Shown here: one piece after another, positions 23,088 through 34,079 of the stretch
Layout: every line of letters begins with the position of its first letter
Position numbering within the stretch: position 1 is the stretch's first letter
Source of the DNA: Rhipicephalus microplus
Lineage: Eukaryota; Arthropoda; Arachnida; Ixodida; Ixodidae
Length of the DNA: 64,000 nt
Direction of reading: 5' to 3'
NCBI RefSeq assembly: GCF_043290135.1
Contig: NC_134702.1
Span: 189,628,491-189,692,490, forward strand
The notes under the pieces: model-generated
What the model saw: only the letters and a program-made list of their open reading frames with translations
Told to the model about the DNA's origin: nothing
Database searches by the model: none
Position numbers and translations under genes: made by a program

Positions 23088-23620
23088 TGAACACGTACAC
23101 ACGTATGCAAAAGGGCGGCGCTGGTCGAAGGGACGCCGATCATTGTGCTTGTGGATTCGTTGGAATTCATTTCACCGCGACCTTGGACGTCGACGCGCCG
23201 TACAAACCAACCAACGAGCGGCAACTGAGCGAGCGAGCGCCGATCTTGAGTATATATACAGCGCGACGGCGCATGCACTGTCAGCTGTCGAATGTTGGAG
23301 AAGGGGGAGAAGCGCAACGGCGCATGCGCGCGCGTCAGCTGCCGATGTTCTCGAAGCGCGACAGCGCATGCGCGCGCGTCAGCTGCCGATGTTCTCGAAG
23401 CGCGACGGCGCATGCGCGCTACATTATACAGCTAGCGAATGTTCGTGAAGAGGAGAAGCGCACGCGGTGTGTAGAGGAAGAAGGGGTCACAGATGGTGGA
23501 GGAGTGAAGCGCGCGCGGTGTGTAGAGGAGGAAGGGATGCACAGATGGTGGAAGAAGGAGGAGGAAGCTTGCGGACGGCGCCGCACTACAAGCCTCGAGT
23601 ATTAGATGCTCCGCATCTAA
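23088..23620 (+). promoter_or_regulatory. GC-rich spacer with TATA-like site and repeated NRF1-type palindromes
   Basis: A TATA-like agtatatataca lies near 23250. Downstream a 44-bp unit repeats about three times, placing the palindrome GCGCATGCGC (consensus core of animal NRF1 sites) at 23320-23329, 23364-23373 and 23408-23417. Purine-rich repeats follow, then the palindrome TTAGATGCTCCGCATCTAA at 23602-23620. The RT frame opens directly after it. It could be an internal promoter, an inserted repeat, or partly an intron with acceptor near 23641. Function is inferred only. Confidence 0.4.
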
Positions 23621-25957
23621 AATGGGAACTCAAAACTACAGTGCAATCCTAATAAAAACATCCTTACTCTCGAATATGACGCTGACACTCCTGTGCCACG
23701 CGATGGCCAAGAGCAGCCGAAAACTTATGAGAAAAATGTCCTCAATCTGTCAAACACAACACTCACACCCGCTCAGCTTCAACTTTTGCCTAGAGGCTTG
23801 ACCTTTTGTCCATCATCCGGTAGATTCAATGAATTTGAACTGTACCAAGACCTCGATAACTTTGCGCGTAATCTCCGCCTCCGTGAATACTTTCATGATC
23901 GCAAGGACTGTACGGACGAGAATAGAGTGATTGGTGGTGACAAATCATGGCGTCCGGTTGAGCAGAGGGAAGAACACCTCGATATGTATATATCAGCAGT
24001 TCAAAAAGATATCATCAGGGCGTATGAAAAAAATCGGTCATTTCGAAACAACATAACAAAGTCAGAACGAAGGGCACTCGATGAACCACGAAAAAACACT
24101 GGAATTACTATCAAACCGGCTGATAAAGGGGGCTGCATAGTAATTCTAAACACGTAGGACTACTTAAAGGAAGGGGAACGACAGCTATCAGACAGGAAAT
24201 TCTACAAAGAACTTCCAACGAACCCGACTCCCGAATTTGAAAGGGAGATAAAAGTAACCCTAAACAATCTCCGACGGGATGAGAAAATTACCGGCAAAAT
24301 GTTAAAAGCAATGTTACCAGCCCATTCTGTTCCCGGTCGATTCTCTTTGCTCCCCAAAATACATAAGGCAGGTAATCCGGGACGTCCGATAGTATCAAGT
24401 AACAGCAAATCAACAGAAAATATATCAGAATTCATGAATTCCTTAATTAAAAACAACCCCCCCCCAAATTTTCCCTATTACCTAAAGGACACAAACCACT
24501 TCATCTGCGAAACTTCAAGCCTCGACATCCCAGGCGGCAGTTTTCTGGTGACCATGAACGTCTGCTCACTGTACACCAAAATACCCCACCATGACGGAAT
24601 AGCGGCTATGGTTTCTGAATATGTAAAATCTGACTCATCAACTAGTGTAAGGGGCGAGGTACTGTTTACACTTCTTGAACTTGTACTAAATTATAACCAT
24701 TTCGAGTTCAACGGCAAGCATTTCCTTCAGGTCAGTGGCACTGCAATGGGCGCGAAAATGGCTCCAAACTTCGCGAGCACCTTTATGGCTTCACTTGAAA
24801 TCCCATTCATTGATGGACGCACATTGAAACCTTTCTACTACAGAAGATACTTAGACGATAATTTTATGATATGGAACCATGATGATTGAAGTCTTTTCCG
24901 CTTCATAGATGATTTTAACAAATGCCACTTGTCAATAAAATTCACGAACAAAATTTCCAAAACTAGCATTAACTTTTTGGACGTCACTGTCACGGTCGAA
25001 AATGACCGCTTGTCAACAAATCTTTACAAAAATCCTACAGACCGTCAAATGCACCTACATTTCAACAGCAGCCACCCAAAGCATTGCAAAACGGGTATTC
25101 CAATTTCTCAGGCCTACCGGTAGTGAAGAATATGCACCGATATGCGGGAATTTGACAGACACGCGGAGCACCTAAAGCATTCCTTATTGAAACAAAATTA
25201 TCCGGAAGACATTATTGACGATGCCATACTACGTGCTCGCAACGTGAACAGGAATGATATAATTAAGGGACCAAACAGAGTATCTAAAACGACTTCCCAA
25301 ACGAACCTTGTACTAACTTACTCCTCATCAGCGCCACGAATCAACAACATACTTTACCGCCATTTCAACATAATCAGGCAAAGCAAACGACAAACTTCTA
25401 TTTTCGCAAAGCCACCCCACGTGGTGTATCGCTGGGATAAAAATCTGAAGGACATTCTTGTCAGAGCAAATACAAACACCCCCAAAATTCAATCAGGGTG
25501 CCATCCCTGCGGAAAAGCTTGATGCAAGGTATGCCCACAGATAATCACAACACGTGAATCCAAAGCGAACTTCTCGGATTTCAAATTCTGCATAACCAAA
25601 AGCCTTAATTGTGACTCCAGTAACGTAATATACATGCTACATTGCAACATCTGCGGACAAGAATATATCGGCCAAACAGACACGCCATTTCGGCTGCGGT
25701 TCAATAATCACCTGTACCACGCCACTTCACTGCCGAAGCTACTTTTATCTAGACATCTGCGCCTGCCAAACCACAGTTTTGAAAATATCAGCGTAACTCT
25801 TTTGCAGTCCGGTTTCTCAAACAGACGCGAGCGCGAACAGCATAAGGGATATTTTATTTTCAAATTTCGTACATTAGAAGCCGGCATCAACGAGGACCCC
25901 GGAAAACTCAACTGCCTCCGAGAAGTAAGCCAGGAGAAATTTGGTGACAAAGATTGA
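23621..25957 (+). pseudogene. Penelope-like reverse transcriptase with C-terminal GIY-YIG endonuclease
   Basis: One frame runs through the whole region. In-frame stops lie at 24155-24157, 24887-24889, 25121-25126 (two) and 25520-25522; no frameshift is needed. Landmarks in order: NLSNTTLTPAQLQLLPRGL, the PLE motif GITIKPADKGGCIVIL, LLPKIHKAGNPGRPIVSS, NVCSLYTKIPHHDGI (usual Asp replaced by Asn), SGTAMGAKMAPNFAS, the YLDDNFMIW active site, NFLDVTV and KNPTDRQMHLHFNSSHP. The last domain is GIY-YIG: ICGQEYIGQTDTPFRLRFNNH, then a histidine-rich strand and EQHKGYFIFKFRTL. These RT motifs define Penelope-like elements, which relate to telomerase RT. The stops make it inactive. Confidence 0.9.
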
Positions 25958-26385
25958 TAGCTGGAGACCATGCTTTTTTCTGACTGACTCGTACGTGTAC
26001 GCTGTCCTTTCTTGTTTTTTTTTTCTTTTTTTCTCTTTTTTCTTCCTTTTTTCTTTTTTCCACATGCACATGCAAAGTGTTTACGTTCGCCTACCACTTC
26101 ATGACCATTGAAGGGAAACGGACGAAGATTAAAGGTAAATAGCCGACCGACCCATTAACGAGAAACCCTTCCTTTACGCACGCCGCCCGCCACCCGCCGA
26201 CCGACCCATTACGGGGAAACCCCTTTCTTTACGCACGCCGTCACGGACCCTCCCGGCAGCGCGGTGACAATCTTGGGTGGCCCGACACACGTCAAGAACT
26301 GAACAGCACGTGATATGAACCGTATGTGGATGTAGACGGACAGTTGGCTTCGTTCTCAGTGTTGACAGTGGTTCTTCCTCTTTTA

Positions 26386-26785
26386 GGGGCGAAGCTCCTT
26401 AGGGCGTGGGCTGTGCGTCCCCTGTAGCCTGTATGTAGCCACCTCTAGTTTAGTTCTTGCAGTGTTCACTAGATGGCGGTACCGTCCCCTGTATGTAGCC
26501 ACCTCTCGTTTAGTTCTTGTAGTGTTTACTAGATGGTGGTACTTGTAGCTGATGATGAAAAGATGCAAGATGTTATAAACTAGAAAGCGGTACTTGTAGT
26601 TGATGAAAGACGCGAGATCTTATAAAATAGGAATGATGTCACATATGGCGCGTGTCATTGGTTGAAGGCAATCGTTCGATTTAGTGCGGCGACGTACGCT
26701 AGGGGGAGCGATGTAATAAAATCGAGTGGGCAAAATATACAGAGGATTCATGGTTTACCAGGTTTACCTCCGGAGCTTCGCCCAC
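26386..26785. mobile_element. 400-bp MITE inside the PLE 3' region
   Basis: Inverted ends GGGCGAAGCTCC (26387-26398) and GGAGCTTCGCCC (26772-26783). Inside are two copies of a 66-bp unit (gtatgtagccacctct ... actagatgg, about 26430-26545). No coding capacity. Superfamily and TSD are unclear. Confidence 0.65.
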
Positions 26786-26970
26786 TCATCATCATTAACT
26801 TCGTGGATATGGCGGAATTTTTTTTACTTTCTTTTCTTTCTTTTTTTCGTCTTTTTTCTCCCCCTTTTTTGTTTTTTTCCTTTTTCTAGTTCCCTCTCAC
26901 TCTCGCAAACATCTTTCAAGGCGAGAGGGACGCGGCAGCAACGAAGTTTGGAAGCTCATATCAGTATAAC

Positions 26971-27012
26971 TCATCCCCGGATGAAGGGAGGACCCCTGCC
27001 GAAACTGTTGGG
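26971..27012 (+). ncRNA. degenerate hammerhead-like motif near the PLE 3' end
   Basis: The order CGGATGA (26978-26984), stem GGGAGG/CCTGCC around a short loop (26986-27000) and GAAAC (27001) mirrors the hammerhead core CUGAUGA - stem II - GAAA, with U4 changed to G. PLEs are known to carry hammerhead motifs near their ends. The changed core base predicts no cleavage by this copy. Confidence 0.35.
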
Positions 27013-27080
27013 AAATAAATATATTTATACTTGTTGACAACGCTCCCGTTGTGCCATATCCCATACCTTCAGGAAGACTA

Positions 27081-27104
27081 ACTGGCCCATTGAGTTATTA
27101 CTCC

Positions 27105-27108
<4 letters not shown>
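27081..27108. repeat. 28-bp direct repeat, right flank of the Penelope-like element
   Basis: Matches 16845-16872 with one substitution and is followed by (TA)n. Confidence 0.7.
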
Positions 27109-27146
<38 letters not shown>

Positions 27147-27667
27147 TCTAACATAGAATAAGGAAGGTAAAGGGGAAGTTATTAGGCCAATTGTAATGTA
27201 AATGAGAAGAAAGAAAAGAGGGTGAAAAGACAACTTGCCGTGGGCAGGATCCAAACCTGCGACCTTCGAATAACACGTTCGATGTTCTACAACTTGTGCT
27301 ACCACGACAGCTATCCCCCCAGCCACTTCATTGAGTATCTATGTCAATTTAAACGTGCGAGTGTCAGTCAGCGCCACAAGTAGTCATAGCGGTGAGTGTG
27401 GCACACTCTTTATGAGCCTGTTAGGCGTCACGTAGCACGTGAACTCATTACTAACTAGCAGCTGACCACTGTCTGTCGTATACAACCTAAAGGCACCAAG
27501 TCTGCCATTTCGAGACCCTCGTTAATGAATAAAAGGAAGTGTACACATAAGGGCTCGTTTTTCGTGTTTTACACAACATTAATGAGATCTAACAGACAAT
27601 AATGCCAAGGAAGGTATAGGGGAAATTATTAGGCCAATTGTAATGTAAATGAGAAGAAAGAAAATTG
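27109..27667. repeat. tRNA-like 440-450-bp tandem repeat, 1.3 units
   Basis: After (TA)n (27107-27141) one full unit starts at tgagatcta (27142) and a second, truncated one at 27582. The unit has the same tail (gaagttattaggccaattg), tRNA-like element and spacer (cacactctttatgagcctg, cgtcacgtagcacgtgaact) as the pair at 39379-40215. Confidence 0.85.
27237..27308 (-). tRNA. tRNA-like unit, degraded (copy 3)
   Basis: The T arm survives (GCAGG ... CCTGC) with the acceptor 3' strand CCACGGC. The D arm is broken and the 5' acceptor strand carries a change (GTCGTGG). Clearly a pseudogene. Confidence 0.5.
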
Positions 27668-28559
27668 GGCCTGCAAATTCCTCAGAAAATAGTAGGATGA
27701 CGTAGCCTTCATTTGAGACTGTATTCATGTACTTGCGTGAATAAAAAAAACCGAGAATGAAGTTTTCTACAACACACTAACCTTTTTGACCGCAGTAATC
27801 ATACAATACTCATCATGTCCCGACCGATGTGCGATTGAATCATGAAAACAAAGTGTGATTTTGCCAAGTGGATTCTGCTATCGGGCAGGCGCTCGGGCTT
27901 GCTCGTAGCGGCTGCGTTTCGAATCGCAAAATTTTTGCTGTCTCCCCTTTTTCACCCGAATTTCTGCCAGTTGTTATGGCACTCGGCTGCTGACCGAAGG
28001 GACCCGGGTGTGATCTTGACCCGGGCACTATAGCACTTTCAAAGAAGGCAAAAATGCTAGAGTATATAGGTATAAGTTTAGGTGCGTGTCATTGAACAGT
28101 CATGTTACATAGATAATAAAACCGAAGTACGATAGTGATATATCATCTTGCCGGCAGCTTTTTGTAATAAAAGTAGAATCAGCTAGAAAGTAGTGAGCAA
28201 GCTAGTAAATGAATGAATGAACGAAGAAGTAGGTACATTGTAAAACCTTTATTTGCCTTTGATTTTCAGAAGAATCAGGTTTTCGCAACGTTAAAATATT
28301 ATGTTAGTCACGCATGATAGTTTCATACTGGCAATAAGCTTTCTACCTATTTCATGGTTGATCTTTCCACATTCGGGACAAAGACTCCGAGTTTTTCCCC
28401 CTTTTTTCAGGGGAAGCATACATCTACAAATTTAGGCCTTGCACTACTCACGAAAAAAAAATCAGTAGAACATCAGCGTGGGCCTACGTTCTAGTGAACA
28501 TATTTTGGGTTACTAAGAACTCTAAAAAAAAGGAAGTACTAAATCTCGCGCTTGCGAAA
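27668..28559. other. mostly unassigned; possible SINE head fragment
   Basis: At about 27968-28030 the words ggcactcggctgctgacc and cccgggtgtgatcttgaccc resemble the anticodon arm and B box of a tRNA-headed SINE. Nothing else could be assigned. Confidence 0.35.
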
Positions 28560-29089
28560 GTGATCAGAACATTCTGAACGAATCTGAACATATCGACCAT
28601 TTTCTTATCATATGTCACTGTTTCAAAAATCAAAGAAAAAACTGCTTCGAAATTTTATTAAAAAAACTAGGAATATCACTTAATACTCCCAATATTTTGT
28701 CTTTTGGAGCCACTTCATTGGGACACAGCGACAGGAACACCTGCGGGGCTCTCTGCGAATTCATATTTAACACAAAAAGATTACCTTGCTGAGTAAGCGA
28801 TCAGCTCTGGAATTTTACGAGCCACACTACCACTTATTATTTAGCTGATACACTGCAATGATTCAACTTTCAGGAAAACTTCATATAACAAATCCACCTC
28901 AGATATTCAACAAATTCTATTATTTCTCTCCCCCACTTTTTTCTTTTTTTTACATTACGCCAAACTAACTTCACAGTCAAAACAGTAATCATATTCCCCT
29001 AGTCTGGAAAATCTAAACGTATTGACTTGCATTAACCACCGGCTTCTTGGCCAATCCCCCTTAGTGGGTGAGAGCCACAAAAGAAAGGA

Positions 29090-29137
<48 letters not shown>
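28560..29137 (+). mobile_element. 3' end of an RNase H-type LINE with (AAGC)n tail
   Basis: The frame EHIDHFLIICHCF then LGISLNTPNILSFGATSLGH and FIFNTKRLPC ends at a stop near 28795. This is the typical carboxyl end of I-like LINEs, with a CCHC-type knuckle remnant. A 3' UTR with caccggcttcttggccaatc follows, then a clean (AAGC)n run (29091-29137) that may be the element's tail. Strongly 5'-truncated. Confidence 0.75.
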
Positions 29138-29609
29138 ACATTCTGAAAATTGCCTCTAGAGAATATGGCTGATTTCGCTCATGAGTATACAACAGCACGG
29201 CCACACGAGGAAAAGAAGTTACTTAATGAAATGAACGTAGGCGATAATCGCAAATAATATTGTCAGTGCAACACTGTTCATGCCTTTAACGGTTATGACA
29301 CATCCTACATTCTGTCATTGTAAGGCGACATATGCCTCACTTGAAGTATATTTTTTGCTCATCTCTGTTGCCACAGCCAGATTTCTTCGTCGTACCATAT
29401 TCAGAACAACGTTTCGGATCCAGCATGATCGCTTGGCTGGAGCTGGCGGACCAGCTGAAGAAGTGAGTATTCTGATTACGTACAAATGTCAACTTCAGTT
29501 ACCACGAATAAAAGACATTTCAAATAATACTAATAGCGTATACTGCAGCTTTCGGTAGGCTCTTTTTGTACCCTTGTGATATGAGTAGGAACAAATCCTT
29601 TAAAAACTG

Positions 29610-30040
29610 GTATTGTCACTGTAGAATTGAAAAGTGGCAAAAATGTTCCTGTGTTCAATAAAAGGTGACCGTACAGAAACATCCAACTATCAACCCATTT
29701 GCATCAAGCCTTTCTTCATTAAAGTATTTAAAAAATTGCTCCAAATTCGCTTGACCAAATACCTCAATACATTTCAAGTTCTTTCACTTTCGCAATTTGG
29801 ATTTTGTCAAGGCTATACCACTGAACTCGCTTTGTTATCTTTAACTGAAAAACTAAAGACAGCGATAGCTAGCCTCTACGCAGGTTCGCTTTTCATTGAG
29901 TTTCCCGAAGAATGCGACACTATTAACCACCACATTCTTTTCGTGAAGCTTGAACCCATAGGCGTAATTGGTTCCGCACCATTATTAATAAAAATTACCT
30001 ACTCAATAGAATCAAGCTTTAAGTCTGCTGGGCTCTAAAT
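29610..30040 (+). pseudogene. CR1-type LINE reverse-transcriptase fragment
   Basis: Encodes KGDRTETSNYQPICIKPFF, LTKYLNTFQVLSLSQFGF, TTELALLSLTEKL and the remains of the palm motif (FIEFPEECDTINHHIL, with the catalytic Asp lost). It stops before the active site. Isolated and 5'/3' truncated. Confidence 0.82.
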
Positions 30041-30330
30041 CTACGCCTAATTTACACAGGCTTTTAGAATTTAAGTGAACAGAACGCCAACCTTTTTAGG
30101 AAATATAGGTGGTTTTCAACCATGCAGAACAGGGGTACAACAGAAGAGGTAGCCATTAGAAACGTCAAAATACTAGGAAAAAAGAAAGATGCGGGAGTAG
30201 ATATGGCGAAATGGCTACTCGTAAATCTGGCATCTGTACCAGTATATCCGAGCGATTACTGTTTCAGAATGACAGTCGTTATTTAAAAAAAAAATCGACG
30301 GCTCTCTTAAGCACGCAGTCGATCCTCCAC

Positions 30331-30545
30331 GGTGGTTTACTGGTCATGGTGCTTGACTGTTCACCGGCAGCTCGCGGAATCAAATCCCGGTCAACGTGGT
30401 CGCATTTTCGATGGAAGTGGAAATGATTGGAGCATGTTTACTTATTTAGGTGCATGTTGAAGAGCCCAAGGTGGTTGAAAGTTTCGGAGCCTTCGACAGC
30501 GGCATCTCATAATCATTTGGTAGTTTAGGGACGTCCAACTAGCTA
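30331..30545 (+). mobile_element. Ruka-like SINE, full-length but diverged
   Basis: A-box-like TGGTTTACTGGTCATGG, B-box-like AATCAAATCCCGG, then the body with cccaaggtggttgaaag, cggagccttcgaca and tctcataatcatttgg. Many substitutions show it is older than the 519-715 copy. Confidence 0.68.
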
Positions 30546-31600
30546 CACCCTATCGGGTATTATTAGGCATGCAGTCCAGCTATTACGACCACGCATGGTA
30601 AATGTCTCATTTTGATGTATTTGTGATCCAACCACAAAAAAACTGTCATCAATACTCGGCGCAGACTACGCTGCACTGTCAGAGAATCTTTACGATTGTT
30701 GGAGATTACTGTGTGAACATTACGCGCATGACTCGAATAGTCGTGTTTTTCGGCACCTTTCACAAGCGCCTGTGATAACACTATAGGAACTTCGGTGCCA
30801 CATGTGTAAATGCCGACGCCCCTTACCGCAGAAGTGTTCATTCGACGGCCAACGATGTTCTCGTCATTACCAGTGTGTAGTCTGAACTGCGTGTTCTTTG
30901 TTGTTTGATTTTCACGGGTTCATCAAAGTAAGTACTTTCCTTTCAAACGCGCCTGAAGTTGCCTTCGTGAACGCCACAACTACGTGACAATTTACCCTGC
31001 AAATGTACTCTCACGCCACTAAGTGGAATTCAGGAGCGTCCTCTCGAAGATGGTTAATAGACGACGGAGTGGTAGTATTGTGCAGTTGCTCCCTTGTTGT
31101 GCTGTGCTCGCCTCTGTGTTAACGCGTTAGCAAGAGATGAACATTACGAACACTAAGTGGACCCTCCACGGACCGACTTAGTATATGGTTCATTCTTGTA
31201 AGACCAGAAGTTTCCGTGAACATATGGGACAACTCGTGCTTTCAATGATAGCCCGTAAGGTACAGATATCAGTTTCAGGAGCTTTTCTGTAGTCACGTAG
31301 GTTAGCTAAGTGTTATTGACTGGCCTCTTTAGTTGATAGTCACCTCATTTTATTTGCCATATGTATTCGTCAGTTCTCTTGGGACGGATGAATCCCATAA
31401 CAATTTGCACGGGTAGTCATGCGGGCCGCCGACCAATCTTAAGCTGACCAGCACTGCACCTTTTGTCTTCGTCGTGATGTTAATACTTGGTAGCGCGCCG
31501 CAAGCGATTTGGCACAGTTGGTTGGTTTCAGAGCACAATGCTCTCCACGCCCAGACGTTAACGGGTTAACGCGGAGTTGTCGAAGTCGTTAGGTGGAAGT
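30546..31600. other. unassigned sequence
   Basis: No gene, repeat or RNA recognised. Confidence 0.45.
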
Positions 31601-31781
31601 GATTTTCCAGATCGTTTTCAGCAGTAGTGTTGAAAGAAGTTGGAAGAGTTTTTACTAGGCGCAGAAGGCTGTGGAAATAGCGAGAGTGAGAACAATGATG
31701 AACATTGCTTAGCTGCCAACTCACAAGGCGCAAGTTGCACTTCGCATCCCCTCGTGGGTTTATGTGTTCCTACGCTGGTAA
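31601..31781 (+). CDS. possible exon ending at a consensus donor
   Basis: An open segment encoding an acidic stretch (GNSESENNDEHCLAANSQG) ends at gctg|gtaagt. Its 5' limit is unclear. It could join the next candidate at 31862. No family recognised. Confidence 0.22.
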
Positions 31782-31861
31782 GTCACATTGATTGTAGTTT
31801 ATTTATAATATTGTCGAGCGAGGTCTAAATAAAAACTCCGTTATTTATGTGCATTGCTGGC

Positions 31862-32091
31862 AGCGCAATTATTTTGCACGTTATGCAACGACGCTTGCCG
31901 CGAGGACGCTCGAGCTTGGACAGCTAAGCGAAATGCTAAGAGCAGTGAAACGGGCAGTAACGGCCACAATAATGCCTATAAGCTAACTTCAATACTTCAG
32001 CGCAGTCCTCCGAAGGACAGCGGTGTTCGACAATTTTGCGCAATCTCAGAGAATTCAGCGTTGCGAAAAGCATGTGCGTGCATTCCTTTCG
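31862..32091 (+). CDS. possible exon with consensus splice sites
   Basis: An acceptor at tgctggcag and a donor at ttcg|gtaagc enclose an open frame that starts AQLFCTLCNDACREDARAW and contains several cysteines. Composition is compatible with coding, but I recognise no domain. It may be part of a host gene with 31601-31781, or chance. Confidence 0.25.
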
Positions 32092-33130
32092 GTAAGCACG
32101 TTTCGCTAGTGCAGATCGAACCCTCAGTATTCGAGTACAGTGCGTCGCGCGCGGCTAGAGTCAGAACATGCCTGTCATACAAGCGCTACTTAATGGGACT
32201 TTAAATGTTTCCCTTCTGTTGAAGAAGCGACTCCGCATTGCTGATTGCGTAGTTAGAGACGAAGGCGTACGATATTTGCGAACCATGAGCGCACTGCACA
32301 AGTTGTTCCGTGCAGCATGATAGCATGGCTTCCTAGCTGCCTATTCACGGCGAGATTGGGCTATAGGTGGCAGCAATGTCCCCGTGCAAGTGTGGATAGG
32401 CGGTCGGCGGCGCGTGTACAAATACACGCAGGGGCGCTTCGTTGTGTGCGGTCTCAGCCTGTTGTCGGCGGATGAAATGCATTGACTACAGTTTACTGTT
32501 AGTATCTACACTATTCTCTACTAAATTAGGGTGCAACACCTATGCAGCTTTAACATTATCCACGAGGAAAGCGCATCGTTCCTCGCCCTGAATGATTCTC
32601 TTCAGGCTTTCGCACTAAATCACGCCTTTGCTGTGTTGTTTGTACGTTTTTAGCTTGTATATTGCCTGCTACGCACTGCTGTAGCGTGACTAAACTACTT
32701 ATTTACATATTTGTCATCTGCATAGTACAAAAAAGAAAGAAATATCCCAGAAAGAAAACAATCTCTGCAATTCGTTCAGTACCAACATTCGCCCCTTAAA
32801 CGCATAATTTTTTTTCTCATTTTGTTTGCCATGAGTCTAGTCAGGAAACCGTAGTGGCTTACGGCGTTTTTCGCTACTATGCGTTTACTACGTGTACGCA
32901 CATCTTCTTGCACCAGAAAAATCCTATATGAAAGTTCAGCAGAAAGATTTTATCGATGAATTACGTACATGTCGGTGCTACAACGAAGGCCTGGTTTATT
33001 GGACAAGCATGTTTTTTTTCTTTCAGACAAAAAAATTACTGCTGCCGTCCTTCGACCACTATCAATGCCACACAAACGCTGAAAATATTGTAAAAAAAGT
33101 TGAAAATAGTGAAATTATACGACATCATAT
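32092..33130. other. unassigned sequence
   Basis: No supported feature. Confidence 0.45.
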
Positions 33131-33840
33131 TGTCACGGAGTCGTGACATAAAGGAAGGAAGTGGACTGTAGGTAGAATAATAAACTATTTATTTGGGCCG
33201 AACTTGTGGTCACGTAAAAGAAAAGGCAGATTACAGAAAGAAGCAGGTGCTGATAGCGGTGAGCAGGGCGTCGGCCGTCGATCGACTGACAAGTGGTGAA
33301 GCATGTCGGTATTTATACACTTGCCATCGTACGTTCTAGCGTTATCGCTTGTGGTGACGCAGATTCCAGAATAATCTGAAAGGTTCAAGAAGTGGGCGTA
33401 ATATAAGGGAGTTTTAGAATAGCGCACCGCGAGCCCTTGCGGTGCAGTCGCTGCTACTGCAAATGCGTCGTAACGCGTGTCGGCGTTCGCGTTCGCGAAC
33501 CGCACGCAAAAAACCTGAAATTGCATGCGGTAATGGCGGGCCGCATGTGGCCCGCAAGCGCTGGTTTCGAGGCTACAGGTGGTGATGGCGGCCCGCATGC
33601 GGCACGCAAGCGCTGGTTTCGAGGCTATGGTGTCGCTGCGATCGTGCGTTGCGGATCGCGGCTGGGCAAGCACTACTTTAAAACTCATATGGCGCCCGCA
33701 ACGCCCGCAGCGCTTGCAAACGGTATTCTAAAACTACCTATTAAGAAAACAAGCAACAATTGCCTCGGAGCTTCTCTAAAACCGTAGACGCGGTTCGCGC
33801 TGAACATTGTGTAACGGGATGATAAGAAAGGAACGTGGCA
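33131..33840 (-). repeat. 3' LTR of a Ty3/gypsy element, enlarged by a MITE
   Basis: Starts TGTCACGG and ends GTGGCA. Apart from an inserted 333-bp element it matches 37411-37783. A polypurine tract (read on the minus strand, GAGGGGGGCAG at 33841-33851) lies just inside. The flanking ATAT (33127-33130) matches ATAT after the other LTR. Confidence 0.9.
33406..33738. mobile_element. 333-bp MITE inside the gypsy 3' LTR
   Basis: Inverted ends AGTTTTAGAATA (33410-33421) and TATTCTAAAACT (33724-33735), GC-rich interior with a repeated ccgcatg...ggcacgcaagcgctgg unit. Flanked by TA on both sides, suggesting Tc1/mariner-type target choice. Absent from the other LTR, so it came later than the gypsy insertion. 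Confidence 0.82.
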
Positions 33841-34079
33841 CTGCCCCCCTCTGAAAAAGGCATCGTCTCGATGCTGTAGCAAAAGACTAAAGTACAATAA
33901 AAGAAAAATAAACAATCTGTACAAGCAATAAAGCACAGCAACAAAATACAGTTCTTAGGTTCGCGCATGAAATGGCTTTAGGTGCACGAAATGAACGACT
34001 TCCGATCAAGCACGGTGCCGTTGAAAGCTCGTAATACCATCGGCAACACCCTCGTAGTCGAGTGGGCTCTTTATCTTTA

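Larger units (their letters stand above)
16873..27080 (+). mobile_element. Penelope-like element (PLE) with nested insertions
   Basis: Components on the plus strand are: an ATG in good context at 16883; an SGNH-like coding region split by a CR1 LINE; a helical region; a spacer with tandem repeats; an RT plus GIY-YIG endonuclease frame; and a pyrimidine-rich 3' region holding a 400-bp MITE and a hammerhead-like motif. Near-identical 28-bp flanks bound it. Removing the LINE (about 4.5 kb) and MITE leaves about 5.3 kb. RT with a C-terminal GIY-YIG domain defines the EN-plus PLE group. The copy is inactive because of several in-frame stops. Confidence 0.75.

Noticed and set aside
23030..23605. 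Long overlapping frames rich in Arg and Ala on both strands
   Set aside because: They come from GC-rich 44-bp tandem repeats and have no recognisable domain.
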